Part shown: positions 1 to 8,127 of the stretch, one piece after another | Layout: each line of letters starts with the position of its first letter | How positions within the stretch are numbered: the first letter of the stretch is position 1 | Source of the DNA: Chloroflexota bacterium | GTDB taxonomy: Bacteria; Chloroflexota; FW602-bin22; JACPRP01 | Direction: 5' to 3' | Assembly (NCBI GenBank): GCA_016210495.1 | Contig: JACQUC010000114.1 | Span: 1 to 64,000, forward strand | DNA: 64,000 nucleotides | The notes under the pieces: generated by a model | What the model was told of the DNA's origin: nothing | The model's input: only the letters and a program-made list of their open reading frames with translations | The model's database searches: none | Program-made: the position numbers and the translations under genes

Positions 1-425
1 ATCCTTAACACTTCGTTGATCTTGCGCTGGGTCTCATGCTTGGTATTGCCAGTGATCGAGCGGAACTCCGGATCGCCTAAGATCTGAAACTCCAGTGCAC
101 CAACGCTCTGCACTCGTTTCGGCCCGCGCTGGTACCCATGCTTCCGGATCACTCGATAGAGGTCGCCTGCTAGTGCGAACTCGAACTCCACCTCCATCTC
201 GGTCCGACCGAAGTGGATCAGCTCGTCGTCGCTCACTCTGCCTCGCCCATCGCCCGAAACTCGCGCCTTGCCCCAGAGCGCCCACGTGATGGCGTCCAGC
301 AGCGCCGTCTTGCCGTGGCCATTGTCCCCGGAGAGGCAGAGCACGTGCATGCCCTCGAAGACGAGGGGTAGGACATTGTCGCGATAGCAGAGGAAATTGC
401 GAAGCTGGAGCTTGATGGGAATCAT
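1..425 (-). CDS. sbcC: SbcC, nuclease-complex ATPase (N-terminal part, runs off the window)
   Basis: Read on the minus strand from the ATG at 425, the protein opens MIPIKLQLRNFLCYRDN and carries a P-loop GDNGHGKTALLDAI at about residues 32-45. This is the arrangement of Rad50/SbcC SMC-like ATPases, which with SbcD process hairpins and double-strand ends in DNA repair. Only about 141 residues are inside the window; the coiled coil and Walker B lie beyond base 1. The start codon overlaps the sbcD stop in an ATGA, so the two are translationally coupled. Identity rests on the N-terminal nucleotide-binding motif and the sbcD neighbour. Confidence 0.88.
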   Translation of the reverse strand, partial: MIPIKLQLRNFLCYRDNVLPLVFEGMHVLCLSGDNGHGKTALLDAITWALWGKARVSGDGRGRVSDDELIHFGRTEMEVEFEFALAGDLYRVIRKHGYQRGPKRVQSVGALEFQILGDPEFRSITGNTKHETQRKINEVLR

Positions 426-1639
426 TGCGCGTCGTACCGAAGAATGGTGTCAGAGTATTCCAGCAAGGCCCTGGCCCGCTCAGCAGGATATTGCTTGTTC
501 TTCAGATAGAGCTCCAGCGCCTCTCGGGGAGTCATTTGCTCCGCCAGCTTGCCGGCGAAAGCGGTGCGGTGCTTGCGCTCGACGTGCTTGGCGATGGCGG
601 CGACGTGGTGGGCGTCCTTCAGCGCCCGTCGCACCTCGTTGTAGTGAATCTTGCCCTCTTTGTCGGGCGTGGTATGAATACTTACCCGCACGACGGCTCC
701 TTCGACGTTGTGCCTGGCAATGGCAGCCAGCACATCGGCCAGCGGGTCATCGCTTTCCGCTCTGACGTCGACGGTGAGAAATCGGCGCGCCTTGACCGGT
801 ATGAAAGTGTACTCAGCTTCGCCGCGCTCGACCTGAGCGATAACGAAGCCCTTGTCCTCTGCTTCCTCGCCGAAGTCCACGCGCTCGATGCTTCCCGCGT
901 AGACGATCAGAGGGTAGTTGCCGACAACCTGGTGCCTGTGTACGTGCCCCAGCGCCACATAGTCGAGAGAGCGATGGGACACGACGCTCTTGGGCACCAC
1001 GATATCCTGCCCCAGCATGACGCCTTTCTCCGAGCCCCAGGTAGCCCCAAAAACCGAGACGTGAGCGGCCAATATGGCCGGCAATGTAGGATCGAGGCCC
1101 TGGACCAACCTGGCTACCGCACCGGCCACGTACTCCTCCAGCAGCTTGTTGACCTCCTCCAACGTCTTGTTCTTGTGATCTTCCTTGGCCAGGACCATGG
1201 CCCGGGAGAGCCAGGGAAGGGCGATGATTTGCACAGCGCCTCGCCGCGTCTCTATTATGTGCACGCCGATTTTTCTGCCGACGTGTACGTTCGGCACGGC
1301 CAGGGTCTCGAAGATGTCCACGGAATTAGCTCTGCTTGTGGACACGGGTAGATCGTGGTTGCCCACCAGGAGGAACACCTGGACGCCACTGGTGGCCAGC
1401 TTCCGCACGCGCTTGGCAAACTCCCGCTGGCACGTGGGATTCGGGTCGCGGCTGCGGTAGGCATCCCCGCAGAAAACCGCGAGGTCGACGCTCTCGTCGA
1501 GGGCGCGGTCGACGGCCTCGTCGAGACAGGCTGTGAAGTCGAGCAACCGGCTGCTCAGGCCCGTAGCGGGGTCCAGCCGCCCGTAGGTCTCGATGCCAAG
1601 ATGTACGTCCGCGAAGTGCAGGAGCTTGATCTTGCCCAA
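422..1639 (-). CDS. sbcD: SbcD, DNA double-strand break repair exonuclease subunit
   Basis: Mn-dependent metallophosphoesterase partner of SbcC (Mre11 family). The phosphoesterase motifs are in order: FADVHLG near the N-terminus, CGDAYRSRDP, GNHD, AAHVS and LGHVHRHQ; a C-terminal capping domain follows. The family usually begins within a few residues of the first motif. A TTG at 1639 gives MGKIKLLHFADVHLG with GAAAGG upstream. The in-frame ATG at 1696 would add 19 residues but lies at or before the predicted transcription start (promoter 1701-1730), so 1639 is preferred. About 405 residues, a normal length. Stop overlaps the sbcC start. Confidence 0.9.
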   Translation of the reverse strand: MGKIKLLHFADVHLGIETYGRLDPATGLSSRLLDFTACLDEAVDRALDESVDLAVFCGDAYRSRDPNPTCQREFAKRVRKLATSGVQVFLLVGNHDLPVSTSRANSVDIFETLAVPNVHVGRKIGVHIIETRRGAVQIIALPWLSRAMVLAKEDHKNKTLEEVNKLLEEYVAGAVARLVQGLDPTLPAILAAHVSVFGATWGSEKGVMLGQDIVVPKSVVSHRSLDYVALGHVHRHQVVGNYPLIVYAGSIERVDFGEEAEDKGFVIAQVERGEAEYTFIPVKARRFLTVDVRAESDDPLADVLAAIARHNVEGAVVRVSIHTTPDKEGKIHYNEVRRALKDAHHVAAIAKHVERKHRTAFAGKLAEQMTPREALELYLKNKQYPAERARALLEYSDTILRYDAQ

Positions 1640-1700
1640 GGTAATTCGCCTTTCGGTCTCAATCACTTGGCTCGGGGGTGCCAGCAGGTCAGGCATCCCA

Positions 1701-1730
1701 AGTGTATCATTGCAGAAGCGAACGTGTCAA
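1701..1730 (-). promoter_or_regulatory. Sigma70-type promoter for sbcDC
   Basis: On the minus strand TTGACA (1725-1730) is followed after 18 bases by an extended minus-10, TGaTACACT (hexamer 1701-1706). Predicted initiation near 1694 falls on the upstream ATG of the sbcD reading frame, which supports the downstream TTG start. Confidence 0.6.
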
Positions 1731-1760
1731 ACGCGGATACCGTACGTACCATTGCAGAGA

Positions 1761-1838
1761 CGTAGGGGCGTCCCGAAACGGGATCCCGCGAGGCGGGAGA
1801 CGTCCGCTGTCCGCCCGGGGGTGGGGTCGGGCTCAGCC
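1761..1838. repeat. GTAGGGGC-type intergenic repeat, copy with internal duplication
   Basis: Begins CGTAGGGGCGTCCC and ends in the family signature CCGCCCGGGGGTGGGG. It carries nested hairpins, including ATCCCGCG/CGGGAG-type arms, like the copy at 31006. It belongs to the dispersed family described at 49161. Confidence 0.65.
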
Positions 1839-1875
1839 ATCTACGGTATTCGACGCACACTCCCCAACCCAGTAA

Positions 1876-1903
1876 TTGACATTCGAGACCTAAGTAGTAT
1901 ACT
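1876..1903 (+). promoter_or_regulatory. Consensus sigma70-type promoter for the 63-residue gene
   Basis: TTGACA at 1876-1881, 16-base spacer, TATACT at 1898-1903. Initiation near 1910 would leave almost only the Shine-Dalgarno AGGAGGTG before the ATG at 1927. Confidence 0.75.
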
Positions 1904-1926
1904 TAACAGCAGGAGGTGCTCCTGCA

Positions 1927-2118
1927 ATGTGCAAGATCAACCCGGTAACAAGAGACAACATCGCACAGGCTCGTTCTTCGCTGGAGAGACGGCTGCAAAG
2001 CCCCAATCTGACGCCACAGCAAAGAGACATACTTCAGAGCCAACTGGACTACATCATCGCCAACCTGCGCGAGCGCTCGGAACTCGAGCCAAACACGGCG
2101 ACAGTCGAGCACAACTGA
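1927..2118 (+). CDS. Small helical protein of unknown function (63 aa)
   Basis: No family recognised. The case that it is real is strong: a consensus promoter at 1876-1903, then AGGAGGTG at 1911 and ATG at 1927. The protein is charged, with no signal peptide or membrane segment. It looks like two amphipathic helices around a LTPQQRDILQSQLDYII stretch that could form a helical hairpin or dimer. A single Cys sits at residue 2. It stands alone, flanked by repeats, with no operon partner. Function cannot be assigned. Confidence 0.65.
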   Translation: MCKINPVTRDNIAQARSSLERRLQSPNLTPQQRDILQSQLDYIIANLRERSELEPNTATVEHN

Positions 2119-2208
2119 CCCAACGGTTTGCGCGGAAGGGCTGCATTTCCCTATACTTAGATAAGGTGACCTCGAGGATGTTGCGCGTCGCCCTGGTTGG
2201 CGGGTCCT

Positions 2209-2237
2209 GTAGAGACGACCCGGCGGGTCGTCTCTAC
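2209..2237. repeat. 13-bp perfect inverted repeat
   Basis: GTAGAGACGACCC at 2209-2221 pairs perfectly with GGGTCGTCTCTAC at 2225-2237 across a GGC loop. A small satellite repeat GGTAG/CTACC follows at about 2240-2253. The GTAG...CTAC ends resemble the palindrome at 14367 and the core of the larger GTAGGGGC family. Confidence 0.75.
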
Positions 2238-2730
2238 CAAGGTAGTTTCTACCAAGAAGACGCACGTCAAGAGTGTTGCCGGAATATGCTAAGCGATAAC
2301 CGGTGTCGAGCCAGGGCCGTCGCGGGGTGGTAGAGGTGTTGGTGTGGCGACGAAGAAGGTTCCGACTTTTGGTCCCCGCCACACTCTGACATCGTCTGCC
2401 CCTGGTATCGCGCGAAACCTCCCACCGGAACCGACCTGACCGACTTCCCCCGCTCGTTCCTGCTGGACAATCCGAATCTGGCTGTCTGCACGCCTTCGGC
2501 ACAGAGTGGAAAGAGCACGTAGCCTGGCTCTCGCCGACATTGGCTACCGCTGTGGCCTACGTGGTGTTCCGCTACGGTCCGAGGCTGGCTTCCGAGGAGC
2601 GAATGCGGCACGCGTTGAAGGACGCATGGGGGCAGCGAGACTGCGCCCAGGGGCAGCGAGACCACGCCCCTACGCCAGCAAAGGGCGGCCGTGCATGAGG
2701 ACATCATACATTCCAGCGAGCGCAATATCC

Positions 2731-2764
2731 CATCTCCCTATGGGAAAGGGTCAGGGGGAGGGCT
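2731..2764. repeat. CTCCCTnTGGGnnAGGGT repeat (family C, copy 1)
   Basis: CATCTCCCTATGGGAAAGGG followed by TCAGGGGGAGGG. The same pattern, CCTCTCCCTCTGGGTGAGGG then TTAGGG, recurs at 17603. The pair marks a short dispersed imperfect palindrome. Confidence 0.55.
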
Positions 2765-2788
2765 CGCAGGCTACTGAGCTGAAATGAA

Positions 2789-2977
2789 CTAGCTCTTTCG
2801 TCTCTTGGCTTTTACGCCGTACTCTCGGTCTCCGGCACCCTCGGAGCTTTTCTGCAGGGGTGTCCTGATTTGCTTCTCCCGTTCCGCGGGACTCCGCTGC
2901 CCGGTCAGGTATCCAATGTCGTCCTGCGATTCCAACATCCCCCGCGAGCCCAGCGAGATACCCTTGGTCCTGTTCAT
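2789..2977 (-). CDS. Possible small basic protein (62 aa)
   Basis: A minus-strand ATG at 2977 is preceded by AGGAGGAACC, a near-ideal Shine-Dalgarno. The product begins MNRTKGISLGSRGM, is polar and lysine/arginine rich, and ends VKAKRRKS. No family or domain recognised. The frame extends further upstream without a stop, but only this ATG has a ribosome binding site. Its convergent neighbour is a repeat. It could be a real small protein or a chance frame with a good start signal. Confidence 0.4.
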   Translation of the reverse strand: MNRTKGISLGSRGMLESQDDIGYLTGQRSPAEREKQIRTPLQKSSEGAGDREYGVKAKRRKS

Positions 2978-3183
2978 GGTTCCTCCTTGCCCCACTGTTT
3001 CCAGTTCTCGACACACTGCAACCCGTACATCGTCAGGCGGTCTTCTCGGGATACCCGACCCATACAGCGATCCAGAAAATGAAAGCCCGTGGGACACCCT
3101 CAAACTTACCGTCTTGACGGCGCATCTGCATGCCGCAAGTTTCGTGCCAGTAAGACCGCGACACCCTACCCCTCGGATCTAGA

Positions 3184-4425
3184 TCATTCGTTCGCGCGCA
3201 ACGGGAATTGCCTGGTTATGGCCCTTGTCTGATCCTTCGCCCAGGCGAGAACACCCTGGTCCGTCGGCTGCGCGAGCACGGCGTCGATGACGCGGGAGAT
3301 CTGCTCCATCTCTTGCTCTTTCATACCGCGAGACGTCACTGCCGGCGTGCCGATACGGATGCCACTGGTCACCCGCGGCCCCAGGGGATCGAAAGGGATG
3401 CTGTTCTTGTTCACGCTGATCCCGACGCTGTCCAGCGCCTCCTCAGCCTGCTTGCCGGTGAGGCCCTTCGCGCGAAGGTCCACCAGGAAGAGATGGCTGT
3501 CAGTGCCGTTGGAAACCAGGCGGTAGCCCCTATTCATCATCGCGGCGGCGAACGCGCGTGCATTGGCCATCACCTGGACCTGATACCTCTGGAAGGAGGG
3601 GCTGTTGGCCTCCAGGAAGCACACCGCCTTGGCGGCAATGACGTGTTCCAACGGCCCGCCCTGGATGCCCGGGATGATGGCCGAATCGACACTCTTCGCA
3701 AATTGCTGCTTGCAGAGGATGAACCCCCCTCTAGGTCCACGCAAAGTCTTGTGGGTAGTGCTCGTCACGAAATCGGCAAGCGGGACAGGGCTGGGATAGA
3801 TGCCAGTGGCCACGAGACCCGCGAAGTGGGCCATATCGACCATCAGGTAGGCGCCGACCTCGTCGGCGATGTCTCGGAAGGCTGAGAAGTCGATCTGTCT
3901 TGGATAGGCGCTCGCACCCGCCACGATCAGCTTGGGCCGGTGCGCAAGCGCCAGTCTAAGCAACTCGTCGTAGTCGATGGTTTCCGTCTGCGGGCTCACG
4001 CCATAGGGTACCGATCGATAGATCCGTCCGGAGAAGCTGGCCGAGCTGCCGTGCGTCAAATGCCCGCCGTGGGCAAGGTTCATTCCCATGAGCAAGTCGC
4101 CCGGTTCCAGAGTCGCATAGTAAACGGCCATGTTTGCCTGCGTGCCAGAATGAGGCTGAACGTTGGCATGCTCCGCTCGGAATAGCTCCTTGCAGCGCTC
4201 GATGGCCAGGGCCTCCACCTGGTCCACGATCTGGCATCCGCCGTAGTAGCGACGTCCCGGGTAGCCCTCGGCGTACTTGTTGTTCAAAACGGTGGCCTGC
4301 GCCGCTAGAACGGCGTCGCTGGCAAAATTCTCCGAGGCAATTAGCTCGAGGTTATTGAGTTGCCGCTGCTTCTCCGCCTCGACCAGCGCGGCAATTTCGG
4401 GGTCGACCTCCTCAAGACTCCTCAA
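3184..4425 (-). CDS. glyA: Serine hydroxymethyltransferase
   Basis: PLP enzyme interconverting serine plus tetrahydrofolate and glycine plus 5,10-methylene-THF; the main source of one-carbon units in the cytosol. 413 residues, the normal bacterial length. Visible family blocks are LELIASENF (27-35), [15 protein letters not shown] (49-63), [10 protein letters not shown] (89-98), [11 protein letters not shown] (196-206) and [14 protein letters not shown] (221-234), with the PLP lysine at 226. Start is a TTG with GGAG upstream; an in-frame TGA directly precedes it. It sits 21 bases downstream of the membrane-protein gene at 4447-5013 and is probably co-transcribed from the promoter at 5099-5127. 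Confidence 0.96.
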   Translation of the reverse strand: MRSLEEVDPEIAALVEAEKQRQLNNLELIASENFASDAVLAAQATVLNNKYAEGYPGRRYYGGCQIVDQVEALAIERCKELFRAEHANVQPHSGTQANMAVYYATLEPGDLLMGMNLAHGGHLTHGSSASFSGRIYRSVPYGVSPQTETIDYDELLRLALAHRPKLIVAGASAYPRQIDFSAFRDIADEVGAYLMVDMAHFAGLVATGIYPSPVPLADFVTSTTHKTLRGPRGGFILCKQQFAKSVDSAIIPGIQGGPLEHVIAAKAVCFLEANSPSFQRYQVQVMANARAFAAAMMNRGYRLVSNGTDSHLFLVDLRAKGLTGKQAEEALDSVGISVNKNSIPFDPLGPRVTSGIRIGTPAVTSRGMKEQEMEQISRVIDAVLAQPTDQGVLAWAKDQTRAITRQFPLRANE

Positions 4426-4446
4426 TCATTCGTCTCCGAACACGAA

Positions 4447-5013
4447 TCACTTGATGACCTGCAAGGCCTCTCTGACGAAATCCGCCTCGCCCACTGTCGG
4501 AGCGGCGATCCACACTGTCAGCGATCCCTTTTGGTAGTAATAATGGCGCTGGCCCTGCCCAACTACACTGAAAACCACCTGAGACCCAATGCGCAACTGC
4601 TGAAGATCGGTGAACATATCGTTTCCAGCCCTTATGCGACGGGTCATGGCATCGATCAGTTGGTAGGCATGGCCTTCGCTCTGCGTCTCTCCAACCCAGA
4701 TGATAGCCTTGTTCGGGTAGTATCCAATCCAGCCGCCGACAATGCCCACATCCTTGCCGTGGAGCTTCTTCAGGTCGGCAACGGCGCTTTGCCCAGTCAC
4801 GCTACGCGCCAAGGACAGCCCCGCAATCTTCTGCGGAACAACGGCGGACGTCTGAGTGCCTTCCTCAGGGCTAGCCCAGAGGGCACGAGCGACGAACACG
4901 ATCAGCAACGCACCCAGCAGCAGTTGGGCAACGACTATTACGGACGTGCGCTTGGCTCGAGATGGCTTCGTAATCACCAAGTCCGCTTGCGAAGATACCG
5001 CCTCGCCAGTCAT
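4447..5013 (-). CDS. Membrane-anchored protein of unknown function (188 aa)
   Basis: No named family recognised. The start is placed at the ATG at 5013, giving MTGEAVSSQADL, because GGGAGA lies 6 bases upstream; a TTG at 5070 would add 19 residues. One transmembrane segment (about residues 34-52, QLLLGALLIVFVARALWA) follows a short basic N-terminus. A soluble domain of about 135 residues then faces outward, with repeated Gly-Trp-Ile/Tyr stretches and a YYYQKGSLTVWI strand-like region. It is the first gene of a probable operon with glyA. It could be a divergent periplasmic-type or lipid-binding domain, but nothing in the sequence proves that. Confidence 0.7.
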   Translation of the reverse strand: MTGEAVSSQADLVITKPSRAKRTSVIVVAQLLLGALLIVFVARALWASPEEGTQTSAVVPQKIAGLSLARSVTGQSAVADLKKLHGKDVGIVGGWIGYYPNKAIIWVGETQSEGHAYQLIDAMTRRIRAGNDMFTDLQQLRIGSQVVFSVVGQGQRHYYYQKGSLTVWIAAPTVGEADFVREALQVIK

Positions 5014-5098
5014 AGCTATCTCCCGCGCGTGATTCTCCAGGCGAAGGGCTCGACGTCCGTGCGTGCTCAAACCGTTCGCTTGAAACTGAATCCTGCTG

Positions 5099-5127
5099 AT
5101 TCTACCTTGCTAGCTTAGATTTGTCAA
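5099..5127 (-). promoter_or_regulatory. Sigma70-type promoter for the 4447-5013 gene and glyA
   Basis: Minus strand TTGACA (5122-5127), 17-base spacer, TAGAAT (5099-5104). The hexamers and spacing are the same as in the divergent promoter at 5199-5227, only about 70 bases away. Confidence 0.75.
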
Positions 5128-5198
5128 TTTTCGTCGCGGAAGAACGACGATGCTTCCGACAAATTGCATACGCCCTTTTCAAAAAATTGTGGAACCCG

Positions 5199-5227
5199 TT
5201 GACAAACTGTGTTGCTTGCACTAGAAT
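5199..5227 (+). promoter_or_regulatory. Sigma70-type promoter for the hyuA-type gene
   Basis: TTGACA (5199-5204), 17-base spacer, TAGAAT (5222-5227). The in-frame ATG at 5226 lies in the minus-10 and therefore cannot be the start; translation should begin at 5277. Confidence 0.75.
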
Positions 5228-5276
5228 GGCGCCTGAGAGGGATGTATGGCTGAAAATCGGTCCTCTACCGTGGCAC

Positions 5277-7370
5277 ATGTTTAGAGCCGGCATTGACATA
5301 GGCGGAACTTTCACCGATATCGCGATACTCGACCACGACCAGGGCGTCCTGTTGGTGGGGAAAGTGCTGACGACGCCAGCCGATCCTTCAGTAGGCGCCC
5401 TGGTGGGCCTGTCTCGCTTGCTGTCCGAGCACGGCATAGCGGGAGAGCGCATCGCCGGCGTAATCCACGGTACGACGCTGGTCGCCAACGTCATCATCGA
5501 GCGGAAGGGCGCGAAAACGGCCTTGATAACGACGAAGGGCTTTCGGGACATTCTGGAAATTGGCCGAGAGAAGCGCTACGACATTTACGACCTGTTCCTG
5601 GAGATGCCACCGCCATTGGTCCCCCGACGCATGAGGAAAGAGGTGTCCGAGCGACTGGACGAGAACGGAGTGGTGGTAACGCCGCTGGACCAAACGGAAC
5701 TCGAGCTGGTCGTTCGCCAGCTCAAAGACCAGGGTGTGCAGTCGCTGGCGGTCTGCTTCCTTCACTCGTTTCGAAATCCCGAGCATGAGCGTGCGGTCAG
5801 AACAGTGGTTGAGGGTCTGGCACCAAATATGTTCACTTCTCTCTCCGTGGAAGTGGTGCCCGAGGTGAGAGAATACGAGCGAACTTCGACGACCGTCGCC
5901 AACGCCTACGCGCAGCCCACCACGAGGAACTACCTGTCCAAGATGCAAAAGGAGCTTCACGGCCTGGGCGTTGCTGGGGACCTGCGCGTCGTGCTGTCCA
6001 GTGGCGGCATCACCACGGTCGATGCTGCCGAGCGGTTCCCCGTTAGGATTATCGAGTCGGGGCCGGCCGGAGGCGCAATCGCCGCTTCGGTCTGCGGTGA
6101 GTCAACCGGAGTCCGCAGAGTGATGGCCTTCGACATGGGGGGAACGACCGCGAAGATTTGTCTGATTCGCGACGGCAAGCCGGAGATAACCACCGACTTC
6201 GAAGTCGCCCGGGTGCACAGGTTTCGCAAAGGTAGTGGCTTGCCCATCAGATTGCCCGTGGTCGAGATGATCGAGATCGGGGCTGGTGGTGGTAGCATCG
6301 CCCGGGCCGACGAGATGGGCTTGCTCAAGGTTGGGCCCGACAGCGCCGGTGCTGACCCCGGACCCGTCTGCTACGACCAGGGAGGCGAAGATCCGACGGT
6401 AACAGATGCGGACCTGGTTCTCGGTTACCTGAGTCCCTCCTATTTCCTCGGCGGAAGGATGCGGCTGGACGAGGAGAAGGCCAGGAAGGCACTGGCGACC
6501 AAAATAGCGGATCCGCTCGGGCTGGAAGTCCCAAGGGCGGCCTGGGGCATCCAGCAGGTCGTCGACGAGAACATGGCCAATGCCGCTCGGCTGCACGCCG
6601 TGGAGAAGGGCCAGGACCTCTCAAACTATGCTCTCGTGGCGTTTGGCGGAGCTGGCCCTGTCCACGCCTACCGGGTTGCTCGGAAATTGAAGATCGATAC
6701 GGTGGTCTGCCCTTCCGCTGCCGGGGTCGAGTCGGCCGTCGGCTTCTTGATGATGAGGCCCTCGTTCGACTTCGTTAGGACCTACATTTGCCAACTTGGG
6801 AGGATGGACTTCGACGTAGCGAATCAGATTCTGCGGGATATGGAGGTCGAGGGCATCGGGCTACTGGCCGAGATGGGCATGCCTCACGAGCAGATCGAAG
6901 TTGAACGTTCCTGCGACATGCGATACGTTGGCCAGGGGCACGAGATTCGGGTGCTCATCCCAAATGGCCTGCTCTCTTCCGACCATGCCAAGATGATACG
7001 CAGCTCGTTCGATGCGGTCTATAAGGACCTCTACTATCTGCTCAATCCGGATGTCGACGTCGAAGCGCTGAACTGGCGCGTGGTCGTGCGCGGCCCGCGT
7101 CCAAGGCTTGATGGCACTGGCACCTTGCTCCAGAGGACCCGGGCCACGGGGCGCCAATCGGCCTTGAAGGGAAGGAGAAAAGCCTTCTTCCCCGAGCACG
7201 AGGGCTACGTCGATTGCGCCGTGTACGACCGGTACGCTTTGTCCTCCGACTCTAAGCTCGTGGGGCCAGCGATCATAGAGGAAGAAGAGTCCACCACCGT
7301 TGTTGGCCCTGGAGCTCACATCAGCGTCGACGAGAGCCTGAACCTGATCATCACCGTGGCGAAGGAGTGA
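5277..7370 (+). CDS. Hydantoinase/oxoprolinase family protein (HyuA-type, ATP-dependent)
   Basis: 697 residues, matching the HyuA/N-methylhydantoinase A/acetophenone carboxylase subunit family, which phosphorylates or hydrolyses cyclic amides or carboxylates ketones using ATP. Seen: the actin-like ATPase start RAGIDIGGTFTDIAILD, HGTTLVANVIIERKG, the central ESGPAGGAIAA and MAFDMGGTTAKICLI, and late GGAGPVHA. The start at 5277 follows from the promoter position and gives the family's usual N-terminus. The partner subunit HyuB, normally adjacent, is absent, so the substrate cannot be named and the protein may act alone or with a distant partner. Downstream lies a transporter remnant. Confidence 0.88.
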   Translation: MFRAGIDIGGTFTDIAILDHDQGVLLVGKVLTTPADPSVGALVGLSRLLSEHGIAGERIAGVIHGTTLVANVIIERKGAKTALITTKGFRDILEIGREKRYDIYDLFLEMPPPLVPRRMRKEVSERLDENGVVVTPLDQTELELVVRQLKDQGVQSLAVCFLHSFRNPEHERAVRTVVEGLAPNMFTSLSVEVVPEVREYERTSTTVANAYAQPTTRNYLSKMQKELHGLGVAGDLRVVLSSGGITTVDAAERFPVRIIESGPAGGAIAASVCGESTGVRRVMAFDMGGTTAKICLIRDGKPEITTDFEVARVHRFRKGSGLPIRLPVVEMIEIGAGGGSIARADEMGLLKVGPDSAGADPGPVCYDQGGEDPTVTDADLVLGYLSPSYFLGGRMRLDEEKARKALATKIADPLGLEVPRAAWGIQQVVDENMANAARLHAVEKGQDLSNYALVAFGGAGPVHAYRVARKLKIDTVVCPSAAGVESAVGFLMMRPSFDFVRTYICQLGRMDFDVANQILRDMEVEGIGLLAEMGMPHEQIEVERSCDMRYVGQGHEIRVLIPNGLLSSDHAKMIRSSFDAVYKDLYYLLNPDVDVEALNWRVVVRGPRPRLDGTGTLLQRTRATGRQSALKGRRKAFFPEHEGYVDCAVYDRYALSSDSKLVGPAIIEEEESTTVVGPGAHISVDESLNLIITVAKE

Positions 7371-7480
7371 CGAGTAGGGTGGGGGCACCCCTCAATCGGG
7401 GCTGCCAGCCGCATATGGATCCACGGCAACCGCGAGCCTCGTTGTGACCTCACATCGCACACCCCCCTCCTCAGTTTTTC

Positions 7481-7509
7481 TTGACGCCCCAGGACGCGTG
7501 TGCTATCAT
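7481..7509 (+). promoter_or_regulatory. Extended minus-10 promoter before a gene remnant
   Basis: TTGACG (7481-7486), 17-base spacer ending TGC, TATCAT (7504-7509). It remains intact although the reading frame behind it looks truncated. Confidence 0.6.
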
Positions 7510-7700
7510 CCGCACGACTTGACGCCCTGGCTGTGGAGAAGGTCCCCTACCCGGCCAAGGAGGCGGTACAGGCCGGAATCGACGAAGTGGCTCTCACCAA
7601 CGACAAGGCGAAGGGGGCCAATCCGGACACGTTCGTAGACACGCAGTTCGTGAAGCAACTGGAAGACAGTGGCTTCATAAAGCGGACATACAAAGAGTAG
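7500..7700 (+). pseudogene. Remnant of an ABC-transporter substrate-binding protein (C-terminal tail)
   Basis: The frame encodes about 60 residues ending NPDTFVDTQFVKQLEDSGF then IKRTYKE. This resembles the extreme C-terminal helices of NMT1/TauA/SsuA-type solute-binding proteins; nothing of the two-lobed binding domain or a signal peptide is present. No proper start or ribosome binding site precedes it; the GTG at 7500 lies inside the promoter. Most simply a deletion fused a promoter to the last codons of a transporter gene. It could instead be a new short protein. Confidence 0.4.
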
Positions 7701-7739
7701 TTAGGGCGCGACAAAGCGTAGCGCGGGGACCGGACCATT

Positions 7740-7955
7740 ATGTCTTCCAGCCCGGGGGCCGAGCCTCCCACCGCTGATCCTGGGGCAGCCGGGTGGGCAG
7801 AGCAAGATAGTGCGGCCGACACAGATGCCAACCAGAATGCCGATGACGGCGGCGAGTGGCTGGTCATCGGCATAGTGGTTGTCATCGCGGCCGCCATCCT
7901 GTTCGTTGTTTTGATCGGGCTGCAGCTTGGCACAGGACACGTGCACGTTCATTAA
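7740..7955 (+). CDS. Small single-pass membrane protein (71 aa)
   Basis: No family recognised. Residues 1-38 are acidic, Ala/Pro/Asp rich and predicted disordered. Residues 40-64 (WLVIGIVVVIAAAILFVVLIGL) form one transmembrane helix, and the protein ends in a histidine-containing tail, GTGHVHVH. The charge pattern suggests the acidic region lies outside. The ribosome binding site is weak. The clear hydrophobic segment argues for a real gene; the alternating His residues could bind a metal, which is speculative. Confidence 0.5.
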   Translation: MSSSPGAEPPTADPGAAGWAEQDSAADTDANQNADDGGEWLVIGIVVVIAAAILFVVLIGLQLGTGHVHVH

Positions 7956-8127
7956 GTGTCTTGGGGCGGGGCGCCACTTGCCAAAGAAGCGCCTCCCGCC
8001 ACGGTTCTTGACCCACGTCAACCACTTCGGTTAGACTTCTTCCGCACCCAAGAGCCCCTCGTTCCTGATCCCACGGACGCGTCGCGACCCTGCTGCGACC
8101 CTTACGAAAGACGACTGGGAGAGCTTG

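Larger units (their letters stand above)
2119..2788. other. Intergenic stretch without a convincing gene
   Basis: About 670 bases between two small genes. Short overlapping reading frames exist on both strands, but none has a ribosome binding site, a recognisable motif or a protein-like composition. It contains two inverted-repeat elements (2209-2237 and 2731-2764), listed separately. No tRNA-like T-loop was seen. Confidence 0.5.

Noticed and set aside
425..1351. Long plus-strand frame of 308 codons opposite sbcD
   Set aside because: Mirror of the clearly conserved sbcD coding sequence; composition typical of an antisense shadow.
1593..2333. Plus-strand frame of 246 codons
   Set aside because: Runs across the sbcD promoter, a repeat and the better supported 63-residue gene; low-complexity mixed sequence.
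2267..2725. Minus-strand frame of 152 codons in the intergenic stretch
   Set aside because: No start signal, Cys/Arg-rich random-looking protein, interrupted by repeats in other frames.
5102..5551. Minus-strand reading frame of 149 codons
   Set aside because: Lies opposite the hyuA start and across both divergent promoters; no family resemblance or ribosome binding site.
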